From Zhengitettix transpicula (taxonomy: Eukaryota > Arthropoda > Insecta > Orthoptera > Tetrigidae): a stretch of DNA of 64,000 nt. Shown here one piece after another: positions 1 to 10,160 of the stretch (positions within the stretch are counted from its first letter, which is position 1; every line of letters begins with the position of its first letter). Made by a program: the position numbers and the translations under genes. The notes under the pieces were generated by a model. The model made no database searches. It saw only the letters and a program-made list of their open reading frames with translations, and was not told where the DNA came from. The stretch is taken from assembly GCA_037074705.1 (NCBI GenBank), contig CM073590.1, positions 37,223,895 through 37,287,894 of the forward strand, in the 5' to 3' direction.

Positions 1-59
1 TAAATAAATGAGCAATAGAGTCAATATGTCAAAATAATTTATTGAAACTGAAAATTCGT

Positions 60-216
60 TTGAATACGTTTCGCCCACAATTTTGGGACGTATTAAGGTA
101 ATCAGGTAAAATAGAGTTTGGAATATTAAAGCCATTGACTGAGTCCTATGACGGTTGTAGTAAAACATGATCCAATTACCTGAAGAAGTCCCAAGATTGT
201 GAGTAAAACGTTGTAT
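60..216. repeat. Inverted pair of hammerhead-like retroelement ends
   Basis: The plus strand at 178-215 reads CCTGAAGAAG, then TCCCAAGATTGTGAG, then TAAAACGTTG. The minus strand at about 65-110 carries a related block with CCTGATTA, TCCCAAAATTGTGGG and CGAAACGTA. The two face each other as an imperfect inverted repeat. The order CUGANGA, hairpin, GAAACGU is that of the minimal hammerhead ribozymes described in the terminal repeats of Penelope-like elements. The minus copy has an extra insertion between the first core and the hairpin, and the plus copy has TAAAA in place of CGAAA, so both look inactive. No element body lies between them. Confidence 0.4.
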
Positions 217-1880
217 TTAACCGTAATTCTGGTTTAATAATGTTTTTAGAGATATTGTTATTACTTATTATTTATTTGCTTATAAATACTTTTATTGTGC
301 AGTGTAGACGCTAAAATTATAACAAATATGAGGACGATTGATGTTTCGGTTATTTACTTTCATTAATTGATCGAAATTGACGTGATATAAAAATGATTAA
401 CATCAACTTTCTTATCAAGCATTGTTTGTTCCTTTATATGGAACGTTAATTAGTAAGTACACAATTGCGTAATTTATTTTGAGCTTTTAAGAAATTTAAA
501 TTTTAGATCGTGTTATACAATGTGCAAAAAATTAGTGATACCTCAGGTTAAAAATAACTTTAGTGCATAGTGAAATATATTTTATTAATATCGTCCCTGT
601 TTTTAAGACAAATGGTCGGTAGTGTATCAGAGTTACTATCTTTCCCTAAAGTTTTAGTCATCTAAAGCAGAAAATATTTTTTTAACAACATATGTTAGAG
701 GTGTAGAGCCAACAAAACTTACATCAGTTTAAAGATATAAAAATATAGTTTGTTAGCAAAGACTCCGAGGATTCAGGTATGGATTACTCGAATAATTAAT
801 CCGAAGTACTTCGTACTACCGTATCGAAAAAATTATTTGCTATTTAAAGAATGGCGAATTAGTTTATTGTGTTTTGTATTGAACATAGAAAAGAATTGAT
901 TGTTACTTTGGTAACGAACAGTCAATAGGGCGCAGAATCCAGGAATCCTACACAAGGAACAGCGTTATTTATATTTGCAGACGCTTCTAGCCGACCGACT
1001 TATGATATTCACAGAACCGTAGCTCGACGATATTGTTGCATGTTCAGTTGGCATAAACAGTGTGGTTTTTGGTTACAACTCACCGCCAGCAGCAACAGCA
1101 GCTGCATACAGACCTTCCGCTCCTCTTCGTTCATATTTTATTCCGTAACTCGGGTGGCGTTAGGGGAGTGTGGGAGTGATTTCTTTTTCGTTTCGTTTTA
1201 ATGTTCATGCTATGTGCTGTTTCTTTCCTCAGTAAATTTTTAAGCGAAACAAGGAGTGAATATTCATACCTCGGAGCACGAGGCGTGAAAACCGCAGAAA
1301 ACGTTTGGGGCTTGCGAAAGTTCAGAGTACTAACGCGGTGTCGGGCTGAAACAGAACCCAGCGCTTCTCTCACTCCTTTTTTCTCCCGTCCTCTTTTGCT
1401 TTCTACTCTTAACACTCCCTACTTCTTGTGAGTTCCCTTGTGGCTCCGTGTAGTAAACATATTCCATAAGTTTCGCAAGTTGGAATGAATAGCTTGCTAC
1501 TTGGTACTAATGCCTGCCCACGGGACGCGGTTTTACAGAGTACATTCGCGTTTTATTTTATTAATTTTTATCGGCCTTAGGAACCTCGCGTAAGAAAATA
1601 AGACGTGCGCATCATCGCCGGCGAAGCAACTTTAATTGTTTATAGCAGTATTAAAAAATAAAGCTCTTCGAAACAACGGCATTCCTCAAGAGATATTTAA
1701 CCATGCCTATTTAATTAAGTTACTGTTTTTTAAAAACAACAACAACAAAAGAACGGCCAGTGTTTTTGCCGGGAATGCTCGTTCCTTTTTCTTACCGAGC
1801 AGTTTCGTCTGGAGTTTCGCCCACCCGCGATCTGCTGCAGAACAGTAATTAGTAAGGACCAAAGTTATTATCGCCACGGC
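217..1880. other. Non-coding, AT-rich then GC-richer, no gene recognised
   Basis: 217-1080 is very AT-rich with stop codons in all frames. From about 1080 the composition becomes more balanced, and short open frames appear on both strands at 1131-1431. They overlap each other, are under 100 codons, lack any recognisable domain and look like chance frames in a GC-richer island. The island could be regulatory, but no specific element can be defined. Confidence 0.4.
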
Positions 1881-1885
1881 GTTTG

Positions 1886-1900
1886 GCGCCAGAGGGCACT
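1886..1900 (+). promoter_or_regulatory. CTCF-like binding motif
   Basis: The plus strand reads GCGCCAGAGGGCACT. This is an almost exact match to the core CTCF consensus (CCASYAGRKGGCRS-type) known for vertebrate CTCF and similar to that of insect CTCF. It lies in a locally GC-rich stretch (1870-1940), about 7.2 kb upstream of the coding exon. One motif match in 64 kb can arise by chance. Support rests on the near-perfect core and on a second site at 14773-14786 beyond the exon. Confidence 0.35.
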
Positions 1901-3196
1901 AGTGGGGCTTAGCGGCCGTGGTGGGCCTGGTGGGGAAACTTCAACTTACAACCGTCGACAAATCACTCGTCGTTTGTGATTGTCGCATTTAGGTGGCGGC
2001 GATTTTGCAGTGTCACGTCCGTAATTAAAGGAATAAATCTTGTATAACATAGGGATTCTTTGCAAGCGTCCGATAGTATCAACTTTGAAGGTACAACTTT
2101 AAACAATTTTAGGTCACCTCCAGGGAAGAAATTTCATGGTGGAACATGTAGTGTAGTACCAATAATGATCAATTATTTAGTTCTATATTCTTTGAACATA
2201 TATCATCACTACGGGGTTTTCTTGATTGTTACAGCAATTGATACTAGATATTTTCAAATTCACTTGACTTTCGTAATTACTCCTCTGAGAAATATCCGTG
2301 TTATTATTCTCTTTCATTCCGTATTCCATTCAATTTAATAATTGTTATTTTATAGAAACAAAGTTATTTGACAAGTTAAACCGAAGAACGTACGTTTTAA
2401 TGGATATTAGAATAATTATCATCCTGCTTTTCAATGAAGCTTCAATGGTCTCATGCCGTGGATCATGTGTCTAAAGCTGTTTTGTTTGTGCAATTTTCAA
2501 AGAATTATTTTAAACAACACAATGTTGAGTGCAATGAAGTCATTAAATGATTGCACAAATGTAAGGGAATGTATGGAGTTGAGTGTGTTTACTAAAAATA
2601 ATTTTTAATAAAAAATAATATTTGATTGTTAAATGACTAATGTTTACGCAATGGCGAGGGCGTAGCACAGGTTGGCGAGCTAAGATGTCTGGAAGTGAAC
2701 CCTCTTGCTTTTATTTTGACTTTTGCAATGCGCATATGACTAAATGATGATAATTAATTAAACTCGTTGACAGTATCCTTATTTTATGCGAGATGGTCAT
2801 AATCCTGATTTGGACTTGAAAATCGAAAGTTGACAAATTTAATTTGTAATAATTTCTATAATTAGTTCCTGGTGCTGTTTACGTCATATTTTGAAATTCT
2901 GATCATGATTGAGTTGTGGACGAAACAATTACCACATATCTCAATGCAATCTGGAATCTAACTTCGGTTATCCGTGACAGCGTATATAGAAAGATTTTAT
3001 TCAACTAAATTCGTTTGTAGTGAAATGGTTGAAAGACGAAGTGAGTGATTTTGTAATGAGACAATGTGTGAGGTACGTCCTTTTCAGCATTTGGAATGCT
3101 CTGATTGGGAGAACCACGCAGAAGTCTGGCCTCCGTAAAGAACGTAATAACTGGGATTAGCGCCTGCATTATTGACCAGCCCCTCCCCCACATTCA

Positions 3197-3206
3197 CCCC
3201 CCCCCC
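3197..3206 (+). repeat. Poly-C tract
   Basis: Ten consecutive C within a longer pyrimidine-rich stretch (about 3179-3217). This is ordinary simple-sequence DNA; the complementary G-run could in principle stack. Confidence 0.8.
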
Positions 3207-3331
3207 TCTTTCCCTTGCAGCCACGTCTGATCGGAGAGCAGCCGCATTAATTGCAAGCACCGGAGTTCCTGTCACTAATGAATAAAGATAAAAATTTTAA
3301 TTCTTATTTGACCGTACGGGCAATTTTCGTC

Positions 3332-3356
3332 ATATATATATATATATATATTATAT
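3332..3356 (+). repeat. (TA)n microsatellite
   Basis: About twelve TA units with one interruption near the end. Simple repeat in AT-rich DNA. Confidence 0.9.
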
Positions 3357-3499
3357 ACTTCGTTTTCCAACAATTTCATTCTATTTCAGTGATGATCTCA
3401 TTATATATGTTACATATCAAAATTGGTAACAATTCAAAGTAAATTTAAGGAACTAAACGCTGTAGTGAGGTGTGGTATTTGATAATAATATGGATTTTC

Positions 3500-3700
3500 G
3501 TTCCAATCTCCCGTTATCGTAATGGCGTGAGACAAGTACCACGAACCCGAACTACCTGGTTCTCGTTTCACTATGCTTCTCACCAGAATCCCACATTACG
3601 GTGAATGCCGGGTAGGATCATTAAATACACACTCTTGATAGCCTTGGTCTTCCTTCCGTATTCCTCCTTTCCATCCCTTTCTGTGCTATAAAATTGGAGA
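3500..3700 (-). repeat. Degraded copy of GC-rich dispersed repeat (family R, copy 1)
   Basis: The order of short blocks matches the minus-oriented family R copy at 47845-48262: GACAAGTACC, CTACCTGG, a segment ending in GCCGGGTAGGATC, then TAGCCTTGG and CCATCCCTTTC. Divergence is high and both ends are missing, so this is the oldest copy in the window. See the copy at 15739-16362 for the family description. Confidence 0.55.
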
Positions 3701-5693
3701 GCAATCCAAGCGGTTAACCGTCACGTAGCTTATCATTAAAAAATGTTTAATAATTTATGATATTGAATACGCATATAAATAGTGTTAGTGTAAGTTAACG
3801 TGACACTGTGATAATATTTTGGTAACTTCCCACTCAACCAACTTTTAACTGAAAAATAATAATTACAAGTTGTTTAATCGCCCAATTCCTCTCATAATGT
3901 TTTCGTTAAGTCTTACCTTAGGGTGCATTATTTCACACATCACAATAGCCGTTTAGCTTTTAAATATTTCAAATAATGAGAATCCTCTTTATATTATCTT
4001 GTAAACTGTTCATTGATGAGCAACACATTTTCATTTCCCTGCGCGTTATAGAAATTATATTAATATTATAATATTACAGACTTCGTAAATTAGTGTGTAT
4101 TATTCACCCACATCTGCTCAAACTATGCATCACAAATATATGAATCCAGACAGGCGTCGTGTAGATACTACTATAGATCCTAGGATAGCAGTAATTCGCT
4201 AAGTAATGCTGGCGTTGCTAATATTCACATACATTCATACACATTGCACGAGCAAGACATAGGGCTGTAATGCTGTGAATCAATACTCAACTGTGCCAGA
4301 CATTAGTTAAATAACTTTTATATGTACGCATTTTTACCTGTTGTTAACCCCAAACTTTTTCCAGGAAACCTTAAACTTAAAATTGAACTGAAAGAAAATG
4401 TACGACAAATAAAAACAAATTGATTGTATTAAGTTATGATCAGAGCCATCATCGATATAAAGTAGCATACTGTAATAGAATTAAAGATTTAATGGGAACG
4501 ACGTGTTAGTATCCAAATCCTGACACTTTTCGTTCCAGTAAGTAAATACTTAATTTATTCTTATTTTTCTTTTAATGATTTTCGAGTTATTCAACATATG
4601 TAAAGTAAATATTATACACTAAAAGGTTAATACAGACGACTCGTTCTTAATAATTTGTTATAGAAAAAGTATACACTTGGAAGCAGAAAAAACATATTTT
4701 GACTGTCACTTGTTAAAAATCAATATATTTGTTTGGTAGCATTCGGCAACGTGCCATAATAATCCTTCAAAACTTAGTGATAAATTAGCATGACAAATCT
4801 CTTAAGTAATAATAATAATATAAATGTTTTGCATTTTTTAAGTATCTTAAGACATTTAAAATAGAAAAACTAATAACAATTTTAAATAATGCGTACAGTG
4901 TATTTCGTAGTAACAAAAATATTCACGTGCTCCACAACACGTCGCTTGGTCAACAAATGTATTGATTTTAAAACCTGACCGTAAAATATGTTTTATTTCT
5001 ACATCCAACTGTCAAAATTTAACGGTCAACCAACCCAATGCAAAAAGCGTATATTCATTTTTATAAATCTGAAAAAACAGTTATTCTTATTTTTACGTTC
5101 TGAAAAAGATCTCGTTGGATTTGATTGTAAAAGAAAAATATATTCTTTAGTTTTATACAAAGTCTGGAATTTTGGAGATTTAAATTCGTTTTAATTCGTT
5201 TCCATTTCCCATATATATGGCGGCTGTTTGCCCATTTTGTGAATAATTTATATATAAATAAATAAATCGAAAATTATATTATATTTTAAGATTTTCAGAT
5301 AATTATTAATGGACATATGTTATTAAAACATAAAGTCAATGCAAAATTAAAATTTCTTCATTTAAAAATGTACTATGTCAACGACGTTACGTCCTAAAAT
5401 TAGCAACTATTCAAATAAAAACATTGAATAATTAGGAGATTTCTTGTTGGAGTCCTAAAAATGCACGTCAAATTTAAAATCTAGTTTTGTTGATAGTTAT
5501 GAATGTAGTCTGGTATTTTAGTGAGCTAATTAATATTGACTATTTAAATGAATGAATATTTAACTGCATTCTTAAATAAAAATTGTATAATTTTACATTT
5601 AGTCTTAAATTATTTATTTCATTACCTGAAGAGTTTCTAATTTTAGGATGTTTTATACTAAGAAATGATCATTTTTCATGTAACTATATTTTT

Positions 5694-6020
5694 TGTTTTC
5701 TGGCCATTATTAGTTAAATAAAATTATATCACGTAATTTATGTCTTTATGGTTGAATTATATATTGTTTAAAATTAGCATAAAAATACTGTTGTGAGGCA
5801 TCGTCGCTCACGATCACGATTTATACAACTTTATCTTCGAATAAGACAAATCCCTGTTGTTTTCTGGCCATTATTAGTTAAATAAAATTATATCACGTAA
5901 TTTATGTCTTTATGGTTGAATTATATATTTTTAAAATTAGCATAAAAATACTGTTGTGAGGCATCGTCGGTCACGATCACGATTTATACAACTTTATCTT
6001 CGAATAAGACAAATCCCTGT
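5694..6020. repeat. Near-perfect 164-bp tandem duplication
   Basis: Copy one (5694-5857) and copy two (5858-6020) both begin TGTTTTCTGGCCATTATTAG and end with AAATCCCTGT. The only differences I see are one base lost in copy two (ATATTGTTTAAAAT versus ATATTTTTAAAAT) and one substitution (GTCGCTCACG versus GTCGGTCACG). The unit has no coding potential and no terminal repeats typical of a transposon. The high identity suggests a recent duplication, or an assembly duplication of one unit. Confidence 0.9.
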
Positions 6021-7639
6021 TGAAACCTTTATATCATTTTCAGCCTCTGATGTTTTGAAAGTAACTATGCAGACTAGCTAATGCAAGTTGATTCAAACGA
6101 ATTCCCAAAAGATATTAAATTCATTTGACTGTAATGGAACCAAAATAAACAATTATTTTACCTTTAGCATCAGTTTTTGTATCTTTAAAAAATATTTATA
6201 CAGGAATTTTTGTGTAGATTTGAATAAGAATTAACTTAACATTTTCGCTGGCCATAAATGATTTCCGTCAGTATTTTGTTACTTGACGTAAGTGAAAGAA
6301 ATTGTAACATCAGAAATGTATGTTTCCTTTTAAAGGTCAAAAATTATTTTACACAATTTAAGAGCCCCCAGAATGCTATCTTTAGCATCACATTCGAATA
6401 CTCAAACGTTTTTTCTATTGGAAATTTCATTAATTCTTATGAATGACCTAGTTCACTTGATTCTGAAACGCTCTTAAAGACTAGAGTATGATGGTGAATT
6501 AAAGTCGTTGGAAAGAAAGTAATTGAGCAAGTAAAGACACCGAGTCCTCCATGTGTTAACGATCCACAAGCCTTTGCCCCAGCGCTAAGCTGTATGTAAG
6601 ATTAAAACTAAATGGCCTGTGTAATCTAGAGACCTTGGTTAATGTTTCGCAAACAGGGAGAAATTGTCCAGCAACTACAGTAATTTGAACCTTCCAGTTT
6701 CATTCGCATTATTCCCTGCTAGCAGGTAAATCGCCGTCATTTCTTTCACCACTTAAAGTGTTCCTTTTCTTCAATGCCACAAACTAACTTTAGAATTAAG
6801 AGAACATCAGCGTGGTAATTGTTCCATAACTCTCTCATAAACTTCAGTACAATCTCTTTATAACATAAAACTTATGGAGCAATAACGAATGTAAATATTA
6901 GTTACAGGATAATATTTTCTTATCTACTCAGCTTAGATTCTTGGCTTGTTCAGAATACAATAATAGGAAAAAAATTCTGGAAATATTGACGTTCATGGTT
7001 AAGGTTCAAGACTTTTAGTGAAGAAACATTTAAAGCATAAGTTTTCGTTATCCAACTTTTTCAATTTAAATAAAAAATAAGACATTAATATTTGTCTCTT
7101 TTATTAATATTTGCCTATTTATTTTCAATAAAAAATAAAACCTATTAATATTTGTCTTTTATTCATATTTTGGCTACATTTTAATTAAATTTCTGCGTTT
7201 TTCAAGGATGTAAGATATTTAATCAAAATTAAATAAAGGTAATTTACGTTTTTATCTGGAGTTGAAAAAATTTTAAATGGTGTGCATTTTATACGTTTAT
7301 CGAAATTTAATGAAAAGCTTTTCCTTATAAACAACGTGAGAGACGTTTATGAAATTTTTTAATAAATTATTGAGTTCAATAATTACATTTTGTAATGTTT
7401 AGTACTGATAATTTATAATTTCGTCAGTTTATTATAAATTTTTGAATGTATTTAAGATCCAGTATCGATTTCAACGTCGAGCGTAGATATGAACTTTTCT
7501 GAGGGATGGTTTTGAAGTACATATTTCGCGAAATCTAATCGCATTACGCTTTTATGACGCGTCTGTCGGATTTTATTTATCCTGTAAGAGAAACTAAATT
7601 CAATCAACTTAGCTACACAGTATTACACGTGCGTTGTAA
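6021..7639. other. AT-rich non-coding DNA
   Basis: Nothing recognisable. Two neighbouring short direct repeats around 7080-7160 (ATTAATATTTGTCTTTTATT-like units) look like slippage products. There is no gene, RNA or transposon end that I can support. Confidence 0.4.
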
Positions 7640-7975
7640 TCTCTAATTTATTGTTTGACTGTGACGGTACTAAGCCTGATCTGTACGTCTCTTTGACAAG
7701 TAAATAACGTTATTTTCCTGTAGTAATCCGGCCAACACGGAATTGAATTTCCGTTGTCATCCCTATCTGGCTCGTTTCGGCGTGAGTTCCGACGGCTAAT
7801 GGCCCGAGAGGCAAATATAAAACAAAACGTCTGACCTATATCCACAAGTTAGGAAGGCACCTGCACGAGTCATTTGCTTCTATAAACATGTCGCGGGACC
7901 GACGGATCAATGCGGCTGTGGCCGTTCTTAACAGCCATTAATCTCCCCGAGTGAGTGCGTCATTCAAAGTCCTGA
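7640..7975. promoter_or_regulatory. GC-richer island, candidate upstream regulatory element
   Basis: Balanced base composition stands out against AT-rich flanks about 1.1 kb upstream of the promoter block. Short open frames here have no recognisable domain. The stretch includes TAAT/ATTA cores (for example GCCATTAATCTCC near 7931) and CG-rich words, as in conserved non-coding elements beside developmental genes. The regulatory call is an inference from composition and position. Confidence 0.25.
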
Positions 7976-8584
7976 ATGGAGAGTACCGCGTTGTGGCTGC
8001 TCGTATCATTCCATTCGCGAAGCCGGCCTATACGCGGTTTCATCTACATCAGATTACATTAGCAAATATTTCGTCCTCAGGTCTCATTGTTCTGGATCGA
8101 TTCCTGCCTCTGACGAAACCAATATCCTACTTTGTAGAATACATATACGTTTGTTGTATCATTATATTAGGAATAATGTTTGATATTTACTTAAAATGAA
8201 TTTATTGTCCATAAAAAATACTTTATAATGACGTTAATTTGTTTTAGTTCATGTTTAAATCATTTTAAAATCAAAATATTATTAATATATTTTAAAATTA
8301 ATAGAAGAAACAATTTTGGGACATTTAGTCGTACCATTTATATTTAGAAACTGTTTAATTTTACTATAAAAATTAATTATTACCTTTGCTAGCATTCATG
8401 TTCTACAATCTAAGAGATTGAATTTTATCGTATTTCATATATCATTGTTAAACGAAATTCGTTTTTTTAGTGATTAGTCTTGTTTAATTAAACTAGCGAA
8501 TTAATTATCTCCATTCTCTCTGTCAATATATTGTAAAGTTAGTATTGTTTCTTTCATTATAACGATTTAAATGTTATTAAATGC

Positions 8585-9052
8585 TATGAGGATGAGAGGT
8601 CATAATTTTTTGAAATAGGAGGTTGTTGCGCGTGGGCGAAAAGTTCGTGAGTAACTAGACGCCGTTTGGAGGAACGCGTCCTCACCCGAACGCAGACGCC
8701 GGCTTTCTGGCCGTCGTTTCTTCCCCTCCACGGCGCACCCACCACCCCTCCGACGCTCGGCGTTCGGCCATTTCCGCCACCCCTCATTCGGCATCCCTCG
8801 CCATATTCCGGCACCCCCTGCCCCACAGCGACGCGACGCCTAGCGCCAGAGTGGTGGCAGGCGCGCAGCAGGGAGGCCGTGCGAGAAGCCCAAGAAGTCA
8901 TCCAGCAAATACTTTAGCGTTTTGGGACAAGTATGATGAAGTCGGGACAAGCAGCCGTCGAGTGAAGATTACGAGCCCAGCCTGTTCATCTCCCAGCCAT
9001 AGTCGCGCTGTAGTAGTGACGCTGACGTTGTGAGCCGCCCGCGAAGTACTCT
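8585..9052 (+). promoter_or_regulatory. CpG-rich promoter and 5' UTR of the coding exon
   Basis: Composition switches abruptly at about 8610 from AT-rich to C/G-rich with many CpG, and this continues without a break to the start codon at 9053. In-frame TAG stops at 9011 and 9014 close the frame just upstream, so 9015-9052 is most simply 5' UTR. No clear TATA box sits at a fixed distance; a CpG-rich, TATA-less promoter fits. The transcription start cannot be placed. Frames on both strands here (for example 8666-8917 plus, 8584-8901 minus) are chance frames in GC-rich DNA. GCGCCAGAGTGG at about 8840-8853 resembles half of a CTCF site. Confidence 0.5.
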
Positions 9053-9317
9053 ATGCCTGCAGCCAGCCTGCTGCCCTATTTGCCGGTGACGCTGAGCTCC
9101 CGCTCTCCGACAGTTCCGATGCTGGCCATGTCGACGCTCATGATGCCGGCGACCATGACGAACCCGGCGGCGGCGGCAGGCGCCGGGGGACCCATGGCCG
9201 TCGCCGCGCCGCAGCCAAAGTTCGACGCGGCCAACGGAGGGAAGCTGCCTCTCAACCACGCAGCCGCTGCCGCCGCCGCCGCCGCAGCCGCCGCCGCGTC
9301 GTCCGCCAACAAATCAG
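9053..9317 (+). CDS. First coding exon of an unidentified gene with a polyalanine tract
   Basis: The ATG at 9053 is the first in a frame closed upstream by TAG at 9011 and 9014. The frame runs 88 codons to a CAG|GTACGT donor, leaving one base (phase 1) for the next exon. The product starts MPAASLLPYLPVTL. Residues 23-35 form a methionine-rich patch, residues 39-52 are Ala/Gly-rich, residues 61-69 read NGGKLPLNH, and residues 70-82 are 13 alanines. No folded domain, catalytic motif or convincing signal peptide is visible. The context of the first ATG is weak (T at -3), and the in-frame ATG at codon 26 has G at -3, so leaky initiation is possible. Such Ala-rich leaders are common in insect transcription factors and RNA-binding proteins; that is family knowledge, not identification. 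No downstream coding exon is recognisable in the window. Confidence 0.6.
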
Positions 9318-9323
9318 GTACGT
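9314..9323 (+). other. 5' splice donor of exon 1
   Basis: TCAG|GTACGT: GT at 9318-9319 with CAG upstream and ACGT downstream, close to the insect donor consensus. Reading on past it gives 20 more codons and then a stop at 9380, with a loss of the exon's GC-rich composition. Splicing here, rather than read-through, is therefore the better interpretation. Confidence 0.6.
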
Positions 9324-9599
9324 ACCCACGTGCTGTCGACCTCAGAAGCTACCCCACGTGTGCAATATCGTTACTGTCTTAGGATGTCTCTCGTTCCGTT
9401 CCCACTCTATCACCATTTCCCTTCAGAGAAATGTTCAATCACTTTTTTCTCTGAATCTGCGACGTTACAGGGTCCAGGGAGAAACATATTAGTAATGAAC
9501 TCCTATAAAAAGTTATGCGATACAACTTTCAAGTTGAGATTTATATTCGTTCCTTACCCGAGATATTGTTGCTTGTTATAGACTGTTTGTATACGTAAA

Positions 9600-10160
9600 A
9601 GTTTTGCGGGTAGTCTCCTCCCACCGCCTCACTCCGGCCGCTTGCTGCTCATGCATGGGCAAAGTTTCGGAATCAATATTGAAAATGTTCTTGGCGGAAG
9701 TTTCCAGTGAACGCAAATCACTGTATTTAGGTTGCCGCGAGGAGAGAGATTCTCCGTGACTCTGGTGAAAGATAAATACCTCCCAGTATGTAAAGTCCCC
9801 CCTGCGTGGCGTGACTGCCCTTTATGGCAGCGATACATTCATTCCCGCCGTAGCGATTTATTGATCGTCTGTTGTTTCCTAAACACGATTTCGGTACTTT
9901 GTGGAGTGTTATGGCGCGCTGTAAATCTTGGATGTTCGGTTTATGGGTGCATTTTGTACTATGTAGCAGGAGCCCATGTGAATATAAAAATCCGAGTTGG
10001 GGAAGAAAGAATAAAAGACTATGTACGTTATGGAAGTCGTGAGATTTTCATCGTTTTCCGTTACGCCGAAACACGAACCTATGACTGGAGCCTGAGAGAC
10101 AGGTAGCTTTTAATTTCGTCGCTTGTTCTTCCTCCCGTTGTTCCTTCCCGCACGCCCCTT
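9600..10160. promoter_or_regulatory. GC-richer intronic stretch downstream of exon 1
   Basis: A locally balanced-composition region beginning about 300 bp after the splice donor. Overlapping short frames (9732-10106 plus, 9629-9838 minus) show no domain. Its position at the start of a long first intron is typical of intronic promoter or enhancer sequence; no specific binding sites can be defended. Confidence 0.2.

Larger units (their letters stand above)
1901..5690. other. AT-rich non-coding DNA
   Basis: No gene is visible. The stretch contains a degraded family R copy (3500-3700), a run of ten C (3197-3206) and a TA microsatellite (3332-3356). The rest is AT-rich with short chance frames only. 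Confidence 0.45.

Noticed and set aside
1131..1431. Overlapping 94-codon (minus) and 76-codon (plus) frames
   Set aside because: Mutually overlapping, no domain, and no splice or promoter support.
5694..6020. Tandem repeat considered as a CRISPR-like or satellite array
   Set aside because: Only two adjacent units without spacers. It is a simple tandem duplication.
9076..9312. 78-codon minus-strand frame opposite the coding exon
   Set aside because: It is the shadow of the GC-rich, GCC-rich plus-strand exon; its polyalanine arises from the GGC complement. The plus strand has the start context, upstream stops and splice donor.
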